In this document: piece by piece, positions 1-9,736 of the stretch
Position numbering within the stretch: the first letter of the stretch is position 1
How the letters are laid out: each line of letters starts with the position of its first letter
NCBI GenBank assembly: GCA_021813725.1
Contig: JAKAJN010000005.1
Span: forward strand, 2,449 to 62,305
DNA length: 59,857 nt
Direction: 5' to 3'
From: a bacterium
GTDB taxonomy: Bacteria > Gemmatimonadota > Gemmatimonadetes > Gemmatimonadales > Gemmatimonadaceae
Made by a program: the position numbers and the translations under genes
Notes under the pieces: model-generated
Seen by the model: the letters and a program-made list of their open reading frames with translations, nothing else
Told to the model about the DNA's origin: nothing
The model's database searches: none

Positions 1-684
1 CACATCGAACGTCATCGTACCGAGCACATCGGCTGGTTGCGCGCCGCAGTACTTGGCGCCAACGATGGGCTGATCTCGACCAGCAGTCTGGTAGTGGGTG
101 TCGCGGCCGCTCAGACCGAGAGGGGACCGGTCCTGCTGGCAGCGACGGCAGGGCTCGTGGCGGGGGCGCTCAGCATGGCGGCCGGAGAATACGTCTCGGT
201 CAGCTCCCAGTCGGACACCGAGAACGCCGATCTCGCCCGTGAGCGAAACGAACTTGCGTCGATGCCGGAGCACGAACTTGCGGAGCTCACCGGCATCTAT
301 GTTTCGCGCGGTCTCACTCCCGAACTCGCCGGGCAAGTCGCCGAGCAACTGACGGCGCACGATGCGCTGGGGGCGCACGCGCGCGATGAGCTGGGCATCC
401 ATGAATTGACCCGCGCACGACCGATTCAGGCGGCGCTGAGTTCCGCGGCGGCATTTGCCGTTGGTGCGGCACCTCCGCTGCTTCTGGTCCTCGCGGTTCC
501 CCTGGCGCAGGTCACGCCGGTGGTGATGGGCGTGACACTCGTCCTGCTCGTCGCGCTCGGCGCACTCGCCGCGCGACTCGGCGGAGCGCCGATGCTGCGT
601 GGGGCCGCGCGCGTGGCGTTCTGGGGTGCGGTGGCGATGGCCGCGACCTCGCTGGTTGGCCGGCTGTTCGGCGCCGCCGGGTAA
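1..684 (+). CDS. VIT1/CCC1-family membrane transporter, 5' partial
   Basis: The reading frame is open from the first base, and the residues before the first possible start codon (HIERHRTEHIGW) already match the family's N-terminus, so the gene begins left of the window and probably lacks only a few residues. The visible 227 residues contain the VIT hallmark LGANDGLISTSSLVVGV, then GALSMAAGEYVSVSSQ, a soluble acidic loop (about residues 70-140) and two C-terminal hydrophobic segments. Members of this family export Fe2+ or Mn2+ from the cytosol; the acidic loop corresponds to the metal-binding region of plant VIT1. The substrate cannot be told from sequence. It converges on argG across a stem-loop. 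Confidence 0.9.
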   Translation, partial: HIERHRTEHIGWLRAAVLGANDGLISTSSLVVGVAAAQTERGPVLLAATAGLVAGALSMAAGEYVSVSSQSDTENADLARERNELASMPEHELAELTGIYVSRGLTPELAGQVAEQLTAHDALGAHARDELGIHELTRARPIQAALSSAAAFAVGAAPPLLLVLAVPLAQVTPVVMGVTLVLLVALGALAARLGGAPMLRGAARVAFWGAVAMAATSLVGRLFGAAG

Positions 685-700
685 GCGGGCGACAACGACA

Positions 701-728
701 ACGCGCCCCGGATTTCGTCGAGGCGCGT
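701..728. terminator. stem-loop between VIT gene and argG
   Basis: ACGCGCC at 701-707 pairs with GGCGCGT at 722-728. It lies between two convergent genes. Read on the minus strand it is followed by a T/G-rich stretch (TTGTCGTTGT), fitting a terminator for argG. Confidence 0.5.
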
Positions 729-750
729 GCGCTATCAGGTGGGTGCGGAC

Positions 751-2222
<1,472 letters not shown>

Positions 2223-2280
2223 GTGCTACTGTCCGGCGGCAACAGGTCGCCGAAACCACACGGATTCAAGGAGGTCCCCC

Positions 2281-2733
2281 ATGCGTGGATTCCCGGCTGA
2301 AAGCGCAATACCCGATCGCGGCATCGCCCAGCGCTGGCGCGACGCGACACCCTGGCTGCAGGGAATTCTGCGCATGGTCGCCGCCTTCCTGTTCATGCAG
2401 CCGGGCACGATGAAACTGTTTGGGTTCCCGATGCCCATGCCACCCGGCATGGAGCTGCACCTGTTCTCGCAGATCGGTCTCGCCGGAATTCTTGAAGTCT
2501 TCGGCGGCGCGCTGATGCTCGTCGGGCTCTTCACGCGTCCGGTGGCCTTTGTCCTCTCCGGCGAGATGGCTGTGGCGTACTTCCAGGCCCACGCACGGCA
2601 TGGCTTCTGGACGCTCACGAACGGTGGCACCGACGCTGTGTTCTACTGCTTCCTGTGGCTCTTCTTCTCGGCCGCCGGAGCGGGGAACCTCAGTCTCGAC
2701 GCTCGACGCGCTGCGCGACACACGACAACTTGA
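2281..2733 (+). CDS. DoxX family membrane protein
   Basis: A 150-residue protein with four hydrophobic segments and the DoxX pattern: ILRMVAAFLFMQPGTMKLFG near the N-terminus, GLAGILEVFGGALMLVGLFTRP in the second and third segments, then the conserved HGFWTLTNGGTDAVFYCFLWLFF. DoxX proteins are inner-membrane proteins linked to thiosulfate oxidation or to redox and detoxification functions; this member's role is unknown. The ATG follows a near-ideal ribosome binding site, AAGGAGGT. The stop is followed after 4 nt by the metallo-hydrolase gene, so the two are likely co-transcribed and translationally linked. Confidence 0.88.
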   Translation: MRGFPAESAIPDRGIAQRWRDATPWLQGILRMVAAFLFMQPGTMKLFGFPMPMPPGMELHLFSQIGLAGILEVFGGALMLVGLFTRPVAFVLSGEMAVAYFQAHARHGFWTLTNGGTDAVFYCFLWLFFSAAGAGNLSLDARRAARHTTT

Positions 2734-2737
2734 GGAG

Positions 2738-3337
2738 ATGGCAGCGCGTCTCTCCATCGTCAACATCGGCTATCGTTCCACCAACTTCTGGGTGGTAAGC
2801 GCTGGTCGATCACGCCTGCTGGTCGATCTGGGTTGGCCGGGAATGTTCGATGCCCTGACGACCAATCTCGCGCGCATGGACATCCCCCTGCGCGAGATCA
2901 CGCACGGCGTGGCCACGCACTACCACATGGATCACGCCGGCGCAGCCCAGGATCTCAAGAATTCAGGGATGCGCCTGCTCGTCGCCGAGGAGCAGGTGGC
3001 GGCCATCGCGCCGATGGCGCGACACATGAAACCGACGGACCGCTACACGCCAATCGTATCTGCCGGCAACGTCGTGGTGTCGTGTGCAGAGAGCCGCGCC
3101 GTGCTGGACTCGCTCGGCATCGGCGGACAGTTCGTGCACACGCCAGGGCACTCGGACGACAGCATCAGCGTGCTGCTCGACGGTGGAGAAGTGTTCACGG
3201 GCGACCTGACGTGGCCGGCGTTCGCGACCGAGGAGACGATGCAGCAGGTGCTCGCGAGCTGGGCGCAGCTGCGCGCGATCGGGGCACGCACCGTGTATGC
3301 CGGACATGGTGCCGTCCGCCCGATGCCAGCCGCATAG
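2738..3337 (+). CDS. MBL-fold metallo-hydrolase
   Basis: A 199-residue metallo-beta-lactamase-fold protein. The zinc-binding motif HYHMDHA is at residues 61-67 (H61, H63, D65, H66), the second His in HTPGHSDD, the bridging Asp in VFTGDLTW, and the last ligand probably in YAGHG. Such enzymes hydrolyse thioesters, lactones or phosphodiesters; the substrate here is unknown. The frame is open upstream into doxX, but the ATG at 2738 has GAGGAG (overlapping the doxX stop) and starts exactly at the family N-terminus (RLSIVNIGYRSTNFWVV). The short form, without extra domains, is usual for small MBL hydrolases. Confidence 0.87.
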   Translation: MAARLSIVNIGYRSTNFWVVSAGRSRLLVDLGWPGMFDALTTNLARMDIPLREITHGVATHYHMDHAGAAQDLKNSGMRLLVAEEQVAAIAPMARHMKPTDRYTPIVSAGNVVVSCAESRAVLDSLGIGGQFVHTPGHSDDSISVLLDGGEVFTGDLTWPAFATEETMQQVLASWAQLRAIGARTVYAGHGAVRPMPAA

Positions 3338-3366
3338 GCCTGGCGCGAGCCACTACTACAGCCCGA

Positions 3367-3903
3367 TCACCGTGTGGGGTTCGAGGGGGCGCGGTAGATC
3401 GTGACCGCCGTGTCGCCATACTCGTAGCGGCGCCCGCCGGTGGGGAGCACGTGCGTCGCGGCATGCTCGGCGACGAAGACGCGCGCGAAAAGCGTCGCCC
3501 GCCAACTCTCGATCACGCGGTCGAGCATGCGCGATTCGTACGGGGGGTCGCAGAAGCAGATGTCATACGCGCCGAACGTCGTGAGCGCCGCGGCGAATGG
3601 TAGCGCATCGCGCTTGAAGATTCGCGTGCGCTCACGCGCGCGTAGGGCGGCGACGTTGGCCTTGAGCGCGTGCAGGCTGGCCGGGCGCGTCTCCACGAAG
3701 TCGGCGCGCCGCGCGCCGCGCGAGAGTGCCTCGAGGCCCAGCGCCCCCGTGCCGGCAAAGAGGTCGAGTACACTGGCATCCGTGAGATCGCCCTTGAGCA
3801 GATCCAGGATTGCTGCGCGCACCTTCTCGGCGGTGGGGTGCACGCGAAAGTCGCGTGGCGACGTCAAGTCGCGACCGGCCCACTTGCCGCCGACAATCCT
3901 CAC
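3367..3903 (-). CDS. rsmD: 16S rRNA (guanine(966)-N2)-methyltransferase
   Basis: A 178-residue Rossmann-fold S-adenosylmethionine methyltransferase. MRIVGGKWAGRDL at the N-terminus and HPTAEKVRAAILDLL are RsmD hallmarks. The SAM-binding motif I is DLFAGTGALGLEALSRGA (47-64) and the catalytic motif is CDPPY (118-122). It methylates G966 of 16S rRNA in the 30S subunit. It starts at a GTG overlapping the stop codon of the upstream serine hydrolase by 4 nt, so translation is probably coupled. In many genomes rsmD is followed by coaD, which is absent here. Confidence 0.93.
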   Translation of the reverse strand: MRIVGGKWAGRDLTSPRDFRVHPTAEKVRAAILDLLKGDLTDASVLDLFAGTGALGLEALSRGARRADFVETRPASLHALKANVAALRARERTRIFKRDALPFAAALTTFGAYDICFCDPPYESRMLDRVIESWRATLFARVFVAEHAATHVLPTGGRRYEYGDTAVTIYRAPSNPTR

Positions 3904-5651
3904 GGGCGGGCGAGCGTCACAGGGCCGCCCGGCGTCGCGGCAACGGCGACGCCACCCGCGAACGTCAGTCGGAGACTGGCTCCGCCGCGGGGGTCGAAGG
4001 TGCGGTACTCGCCACCCTTCGACGGAACGAGTTCCACCGCCGAAAACGGCCGTGCCCCCAAGTCCTCGATGCGCCGGCTTCGGTTGAAGGTGTAGATGTT
4101 GGTTGCGCCACCGCGCTCGAAGTTGAGTCGCACGGTGGTGCGAAGGCCTCCTTCGGGGCCGCGCAGCGAGCCAACCACCTCGGCCGACCGAAAGGCGCCG
4201 AGCCGTTCGCGGCGCCCGGTCATCAGGTCGGCCTCCTGGCGCGCCACTTCGGCGGAGTCGGGGCCGCCCTCTCCGATCGCGGCGAGCAGGGGGCCGATGT
4301 TGCCGGCCACCAACCCCTGCACGATGCCCAACGCGCGTGCGTTCGCCTCGGCGGCTCCCGGTGGTGATGTTGTGTCACCGTTCACCAGCAGGCCGTATGC
4401 CTGCTGCCCCACCGCCTCGGCCATCAACCGGCCATTTGCCACGCGCAACGTGAGGCGACTGCCGTCGGCCAGTCGATACTCGCCCGCCGCGGCCGCCAGG
4501 GCCTGCGGTGTGACCGTGACCCGTTCCGGTGGAAGTTCGTACGCGTCGCCGAACGCGATGCGTGTGAGCACGCGCACTGCCTGCGTTGCCGTGAGCTCGG
4601 CGACGGTGGAGGTCACGAAGAGCGTGACGCTGTCGTCCACGAAGCGCAGGAACTCGGCGACGTATACGCCGTTGCCGCCGTTGTGCGTGATCAACCGCGT
4701 GCCGCGCCGCGTCTTCATCACCGCCCAGCCGTAGGCGTACTGCGACGCGCTGTCGGGTCCCTCGTACACGTAGCCGGTTGTGAACTTGCGGCGGCTCGAG
4801 TCGGTGAGCACGCGCGCGTCGTTGAGTGCGGCGTCCCAGCGCGCCATGTCGCCGAGTGTCGTGTGCAGGCCGCCGTTTCCGCGCAGCGCCCAATACGGTG
4901 CGTCAGCGGGAGCGATGCGGTCCACGATGGTTCCCCAGTCGCGGCCGTTCTGGTAGCCGTGCGCGATGCGCTCCGCCGGCCAATGCGGCGCCTTGTAGCC
5001 CGTGGCGTCCATGCCTGCCGGGCGCAGCACCAGCTCGCGCAGCGCCGACTCGTAGTCGGTTCCGGTGACGATTTCCACAATCGCAGCCAGCAGCGAATAG
5101 CCCGCATTGGAGTAGAAGTGGATGCGTCCGGGCGGATTGCGAAGCGGGGCGGCGAACATGCGTTGCACGTATTCGTCGCGCGTGGTCGGCTCGTAGTCGG
5201 TGGGTGAAAAGTCCGACTTGAAACCGGCCGTGTGGGTGAGCAGCTGGTGCAGCGTGATGCTACGCTTGTCTGCTGGCGCGTCCGGGAAGAAGCGTGCGAG
5301 CGAATCGGTGGTGCGCAGGCGGCCCTGCTCCTCAAGCCGCAGGATGGCGGCCGCCGTGAACTGCTTGGTGATGGAGCCCAGGTTGTAGACGGTCGCGGTG
5401 TCAGCCACGAGGCCCGCGGCGCGGTTGGCCATTCCGTAGCTGCGTTCCACGACAACGCGGCCATGGCGCGTCAGCAGCACGCCGCCAGTGTAGCCCAGAT
5501 TCTCAAGGCGCATCATGTACTCGTCAACACGCGCCGCCGCATCAGCGTCGGTTGGCGAGGTCCCCTGTGCCAATGCGCCTGAAGCGACGCCGAGGACGGT
5601 GCCGGCGACAGTCAGGCCGGCGAACAGGCGGAGACGGGTGCGCATGCGCAT
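3900..5651 (-). CDS. exported serine hydrolase (beta-lactamase/class C family) with C-terminal extension
   Basis: A 583-residue protein with an N-terminal signal sequence ending near ASGALAQG. The class C serine hydrolase fold is shown by SITK at 93-96 (nucleophile S93, K96), YSN at 180-182 and HNG at 323-325, which replaces KTG. The motif LHQLLTHTAGF is also typical. After about residue 380 there is a second, beta-rich domain like those following beta-lactamase folds in esterases or peptidases. It probably hydrolyses peptides or esters in the periplasm; antibiotic resistance should not be assumed. A second ATG at 5645 is possible. TAATAT at 5654-5659 could be a -10 for a nearly leaderless transcript. 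Confidence 0.88.
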   Translation of the reverse strand: MRMRTRLRLFAGLTVAGTVLGVASGALAQGTSPTDADAAARVDEYMMRLENLGYTGGVLLTRHGRVVVERSYGMANRAAGLVADTATVYNLGSITKQFTAAAILRLEEQGRLRTTDSLARFFPDAPADKRSITLHQLLTHTAGFKSDFSPTDYEPTTRDEYVQRMFAAPLRNPPGRIHFYSNAGYSLLAAIVEIVTGTDYESALRELVLRPAGMDATGYKAPHWPAERIAHGYQNGRDWGTIVDRIAPADAPYWALRGNGGLHTTLGDMARWDAALNDARVLTDSSRRKFTTGYVYEGPDSASQYAYGWAVMKTRRGTRLITHNGGNGVYVAEFLRFVDDSVTLFVTSTVAELTATQAVRVLTRIAFGDAYELPPERVTVTPQALAAAAGEYRLADGSRLTLRVANGRLMAEAVGQQAYGLLVNGDTTSPPGAAEANARALGIVQGLVAGNIGPLLAAIGEGGPDSAEVARQEADLMTGRRERLGAFRSAEVVGSLRGPEGGLRTTVRLNFERGGATNIYTFNRSRRIEDLGARPFSAVELVPSKGGEYRTFDPRGGASLRLTFAGGVAVAATPGGPVTLARP

Positions 5652-5794
5652 GGATATTAGTCAGAATCAGGCGGCCTAGCGTTGCCGCCACGGGCGCACT
5701 CTGGCGATTCGGCCCGTGGCAGCGCTTCTTAGGAACGTCGCAAGCGGGCCTCGCCTTCGTGCGCCCGCCCGTCTCGCACTACTCCGGAGCTGCC

Positions 5795-6250
5795 ATGCGT
5801 CCCTTTATTCCCGTCCTTCTCGCCGCTGCCCTCGGCGGCTGCACGATGCACGTCCAGCGGTCGTCGGCGCCGCAGGCCGCACCGACCATCGAGACCGGCG
5901 CAACATCGGGCGCGCTGGCCCAAGTCTACTATTGGCGTGCGAAGCCGGGAAAGTTCGACGAATACTCGCGATACATTCGCGAATTCGCCGAGCCCATCGA
6001 TCACGAGGCCGGCCGACGCGGCGCGTTTGTGAGCGTCACCACCTACGTGGCGCATGACACCGCGAGCGCCTGGACGCACATGCGCGTCTTCGTCTTGCGC
6101 GACAGCGCGCAACTGCGTGCGCTCGGCGGTGCGCTCGACAGCGCGGGCCTGCGGCTCGAACCCGACAGCGTCAAACGGCGCCTCCGCGGCGAGTACTCTG
6201 CCTCGCTGCGCGACCGCGTCGGCGCCGTGACGGTCGAGATTCTGCGGTAG
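5795..6250 (+). CDS. predicted lipoprotein, unknown function
   Basis: A 151-residue protein with a short hydrophobic N-terminus and a lipobox, LAAALGGC, so it is predicted to be lipidated and anchored. The mature part (QVYYWRAKPGKFDEYSRYIREFAEPIDHEAGRRG is its opening region, residues about 42-75, summarised) resembles small dimeric alpha/beta-barrel or monooxygenase-like folds, but I cannot assign a family. The open frame extends upstream to 5552, antisense to the serine hydrolase start; the ATG at 5795 is chosen because it gives the signal sequence. It converges on the DinB gene with a 5-bp gap. Confidence 0.72.
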   Translation: MRPFIPVLLAAALGGCTMHVQRSSAPQAAPTIETGATSGALAQVYYWRAKPGKFDEYSRYIREFAEPIDHEAGRRGAFVSVTTYVAHDTASAWTHMRVFVLRDSAQLRALGGALDSAGLRLEPDSVKRRLRGEYSASLRDRVGAVTVEILR

Positions 6251-6255
6251 CGCCC

Positions 6256-6717
6256 TCAGCGCTCGTAGAATGCGGGCGGCGCGATGCCAAGCGCGCGCAG
6301 ATAGACGTACCCCTGCCCGCGGTGGTGAATCTCGTTGTCAATGACGTACAACAGCAGCGAGTATCCCGTGCCGGGGTACTCGCCGAACGCCACCATCTGC
6401 TCGGCGAACTTGGCGGGGGCGATCTTCGGCCAGGCGGCATCGAGGAGTGCCGTGTCCTTGTCCCACTGCGCCAGCACCGCATCCTTTGAATCGTGCGCGG
6501 CCAGCGCGAAGCTCTTCCACTCACCGCTCACAAGGCCGTTGACCATCGGCATGGTCATCGACAGGAACTCCCGCGCCAGATCGCCGAACGGACGCATGCC
6601 ACCGATGGAAAACGTGAACAGCTGCTCAGCCGGAAACGCGTCAATGACGCGGCGCGTCAGGCGACGGTGACCCTGCCAGTGAGCGAGCAAGGCGTCGGCG
6701 GTCATGAAGACGGACAT
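6256..6717 (-). CDS. DinB family protein
   Basis: A 153-residue four-helix-bundle protein. It opens with ADALLAHWQGHRRLTRRVIDAFP and has FSIGGMRPFGDLAREFLSM in helix 2 and a late metal-ligand region, NEIHHRGQGYVYLR, with the two consecutive histidines typical of DinB/YfiT-like proteins. DinB-fold proteins are thiol-dependent metal enzymes (bacillithiol or mycothiol transferases in some phyla), but the substrate is unknown here. The ATG has AAGGAG at good spacing. It is divergent from the ABC transporter. Confidence 0.85.
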   Translation of the reverse strand: MSVFMTADALLAHWQGHRRLTRRVIDAFPAEQLFTFSIGGMRPFGDLAREFLSMTMPMVNGLVSGEWKSFALAAHDSKDAVLAQWDKDTALLDAAWPKIAPAKFAEQMVAFGEYPGTGYSLLLYVIDNEIHHRGQGYVYLRALGIAPPAFYER

Positions 6718-6864
6718 GGGGGCTCCTTCCGATGAATGAGACTTCGGTGTTTATTCGGGCTCACCAAGCTACGTATTCCTCTTCATCCTGGCAAGCCACA
6801 CGCTGTCGAAGGGCCGACCGGCTTGCGTCCTCCACGCCGTCGTCGCATTGGTCTCCGACCCCCC

Positions 6865-8787
6865 ATGACGCCCTCCCAGCCCGAGCGTAACCCCCCGCAT
6901 TCGTCGCGCGCCCGATTCCGGGCGTTCGTCGCGGACTATCAAGCGCGCCGCATCGACGAGACGCTGGATGGCGGTCGCGATCGAAAGTCCGGCGAGCCGT
7001 CCAGACCGGCCCAGCGACGCCAGTACGTGCGCGAGTACCTGCGCTGGCTCAAGCCACATGGCTGGGCCGTGGGTGCGCTCTTTGCACTTGCCCTGACTGC
7101 AGCCGGCCTGCAAATGGTCGAGCCGTTGTTCATGCGCTTCATCGTGGACAAGGTGCTGCTCGCGGCGGGCCTGACCGCGACGGAACGCGCCGCCCGCCTT
7201 CACTCGGCCGGCGCACTCTTTCTCGCCCTGATCATCGCGTCCAATCTGCTGGGCGCGTTGAAGGATTACCGCCAACGGCTGGTGAACGTCACGGTCATGC
7301 TCTCGTTGCGGCGCGCGCTCTTCGAGCGGTTGCTGCACTTGCCGCTGCCGCGCCTGTGGGACATGAAGACCGGCGGCATCCTCAGCCGTATCAGCGGCGA
7401 TGTGGACACGACCACGGGCATGCTGCAACTGGCCATCGTGTCACCGGCGGTCTCGTTCATCCGCCTGCTCGTGGCGGTGGCCATCCTGCTTGCGCTCAAC
7501 TGGCGACTCGCGCTCACGGCGCTGGCCATTCTACCGGGGATCGTCCTCATCAGCTTCATCTCGGCCAAGCGCATTCGCCCCATCTATCGTTCGTTGCGCA
7601 AGGACGCCGAGGCGGTGGACGGGCGCGTCGGCGAGACGTTCGGCGGCATCCGCGTGGTGCGGGCCTTCCGGCGCGAGATGCACGAACTGCTGGACTACAT
7701 GCGCGGGCGCCACACGATCTTGCGCAAGGAGATGTTTGCGCAGCGGCGCGAGATGGTCATCTGGACGTCGTGGGGACTGCTGTTGGGGATGGTGAACGTC
7801 GTGATCCTCTGGTATGGCGGCGTGCTGCAGCTTCAGGGGCGCGCGTCCATCGGCGACATCATGGCCTTCCAGTGGTACACGTTCCTGTTGCTCAACCCTG
7901 TCTGGCAGTTGGTCAACTCCTTCTCCGAGCTGCAACGGTCGCTCGCCGCGATGGAGCGGGTGTTCGAGCTGCTGGCGCTGGAAAATGACAAGCCCGACCG
8001 GCCGGGAGCGGTGGACGCACCGCGCGACGTGCGCGAGTTGCGTCTCGACGCGGTGGAGTTCGAGTACCGCGAAGGACGCCCCGTCGTTCGCGACTTCAGC
8101 GTCACGGTACCGGGCGGGAGCGTGGTGGCGCTCGTTGGCCGCAGTGGCGCGGGCAAGACGACAGTCACGGACCTGGTGGCGCGCTTCCACGATCCATCCA
8201 AGGGAAGGATTCTCCTGAACGGCACCGACCTGCGCGACTACAAGCTCGCCAGCTACCGCGACCTGCTGGCCATCGTGCAACAGGACGTCTTTCTGTTCGA
8301 CGGCTCGGTGCGCGACAACATTGCGTACGGCCGCCACGACGCCACGGACGGAGAGGTGCTGGCGGCGGCACACCGCGCAAACGCGCACGAGTTCATCGAG
8401 CGGCTCCCGGACGGGTACGACACCTTCATCGGCGAACGCGGTGTGAAGCTGTCGGGCGGCCAGCAACAGCGGCTGGCGATCGCGCGCGCCATCCTCGCCG
8501 AGCCGCAGATCCTGATTCTCGACGAAGCCACGAGCAATCTCGACACCGAGAGCGAGCAGCTGATTCAGGCCTCGATGGCATCGCTGTTCGCCGGACGCAC
8601 GACCTTTGTGATTGCGCACCGACTGTCCACGGTGCGACGCGCCGACCGGATCCTGCTGATGGAGGACGGCCGTGTCGTCGAGCAAGGGACACACGACGCG
8701 CTGATGGCCGCGCAGGGGACGTACTGGCAGATGGTACAGCGGCAGATGGCCGGCGCCGGCCACGGCGAGGACGAACTGCTGGCCTGA
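6865..8787 (+). CDS. ABC exporter, fused membrane and ATPase domains
   Basis: About 640 residues: an N-terminal cytosolic arm, a six-helix transmembrane domain (about 65-360), then the nucleotide-binding domain. The NBD carries Walker A GRSGAGKTT (near 425), signature LSGGQQQR (near 528), Walker B ILILDEATSNLD and the switch histidine in IAHRLSTV. This is the MsbA/LmrA-like half-transporter layout, acting as a homodimer or heterodimer in lipid or drug export; the substrate is unknown. The frame is open to 6736, but that part is R/P-rich and the ATG at 6865 starts a more typical N-terminus. The ribosome binding site is weak. No partner half-transporter is adjacent. Confidence 0.9.
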   Translation: MTPSQPERNPPHSSRARFRAFVADYQARRIDETLDGGRDRKSGEPSRPAQRRQYVREYLRWLKPHGWAVGALFALALTAAGLQMVEPLFMRFIVDKVLLAAGLTATERAARLHSAGALFLALIIASNLLGALKDYRQRLVNVTVMLSLRRALFERLLHLPLPRLWDMKTGGILSRISGDVDTTTGMLQLAIVSPAVSFIRLLVAVAILLALNWRLALTALAILPGIVLISFISAKRIRPIYRSLRKDAEAVDGRVGETFGGIRVVRAFRREMHELLDYMRGRHTILRKEMFAQRREMVIWTSWGLLLGMVNVVILWYGGVLQLQGRASIGDIMAFQWYTFLLLNPVWQLVNSFSELQRSLAAMERVFELLALENDKPDRPGAVDAPRDVRELRLDAVEFEYREGRPVVRDFSVTVPGGSVVALVGRSGAGKTTVTDLVARFHDPSKGRILLNGTDLRDYKLASYRDLLAIVQQDVFLFDGSVRDNIAYGRHDATDGEVLAAAHRANAHEFIERLPDGYDTFIGERGVKLSGGQQQRLAIARAILAEPQILILDEATSNLDTESEQLIQASMASLFAGRTTFVIAHRLSTVRRADRILLMEDGRVVEQGTHDALMAAQGTYWQMVQRQMAGAGHGEDELLA

Positions 8788-8801
8788 CCCGCGTCGGTGC
8801 G

Positions 8802-9518
8802 CTACGCGATGGGCTCCGGTTCCAGCACGCGCTCGACAATGCGCCCCTTGACGACGCTCACGTGGTAGCACTTGGCGCCGGGCTTGGCCGAGACCACTCG
8901 CTTGAGTTCGGTGCCCTCGAAGTAGAGCCCCGCCTCGTTGTCGCAGGCATAGCCGGGCTTGAGCTCGCCGCTCTTGATCAGCTTGTGGTACAGGGGCCGC
9001 CGCCCAGGCTCGGCGTCGTAGTGCGGCGAATGACTGCCCGGGAGAAAGCCGAGGCAATTCACGATCGAGAGCGCTTTGGGGCGGGAGTCGGTGGTCCCGG
9101 CCTCGAACCAACAGAGCGAGCCGGCGCTCGCGCCGCCGAGCACAATGCCGCGGTCCCACGCTTCGCGCAGTACCACATCAATGCCCTGCGCGCGCCAGAT
9201 GGCCTGCTGGTTGAGCGTATTGCCCCCCGACGCCAGAATCGCATCGGCCGAGAGCAGCACCTCATCCCACCCCTTGGTCTGGGTGAGACTTTCGATGAAC
9301 ACGTCTTGCACAAACGGCTCGACCGCGAGCGGCGCGCACCAGTTGAAGAAGTTGAGCTTCGCCTCCAGTCGGTCGCCGATGGCGCTCGGCAGGTAGCAGA
9401 TCCGCGGCCGCGGTTTGCCGGTGAGTTCGGCCATGTAGCGAATGAACGACGTCGTGAAGCCGCCGCCGGCAATCAGGATCTTGCGAACGGGGCGCTTGGC
9501 TTTGGACTGGACGGGCAT
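8802..9518 (-). CDS. peptidase E / class I glutamine amidotransferase-like protein (S51 family)
   Basis: A 238-residue protein. KILIAGGGFTTS at the start and the nucleophile elbow GGASAGSLCWFEAGTTDS (about residues 126-143) are like peptidase E (Asp-dipeptidase) and cyanophycinase relatives, where Ser in GxSAG is catalytic. GFLPGSHSPHYD supplies the conserved histidines downstream. It is likely a cytosolic serine peptidase acting on Asp-X dipeptides, but relatives with unknown substrates are common. It converges on the ABC exporter with a 14-bp gap and is divergent from the acylase. Confidence 0.8.
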   Translation of the reverse strand: MPVQSKAKRPVRKILIAGGGFTTSFIRYMAELTGKPRPRICYLPSAIGDRLEAKLNFFNWCAPLAVEPFVQDVFIESLTQTKGWDEVLLSADAILASGGNTLNQQAIWRAQGIDVVLREAWDRGIVLGGASAGSLCWFEAGTTDSRPKALSIVNCLGFLPGSHSPHYDAEPGRRPLYHKLIKSGELKPGYACDNEAGLYFEGTELKRVVSAKPGAKCYHVSVVKGRIVERVLEPEPIA

Positions 9519-9736
9519 GTGACTCCGGGCCGGCGGTGGCGCGCAACGCCCAGGCCAGGCGCGGCGTTCCTGTGGGGAAGGTGTGGTCCCCAGCCGCCAG
9601 GATCAATGGCATCTCATTGCGTGGCACTGCACGGGACGATCGCATCTATTATAGTGGCGTCACACCTCCGTCATTACCGCAGTACCCGTCACGTACCGCG
9701 CCAAGTCTCACCTCGAATCCACCGCAGGATGCTGCC

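Noticed and set aside
3900-5651. Antibiotic-resistance beta-lactamase
   Set aside because: The class C fold with HNG in place of KTG and a C-terminal extension fits generic esterases or peptidases; no basis to claim drug hydrolysis.
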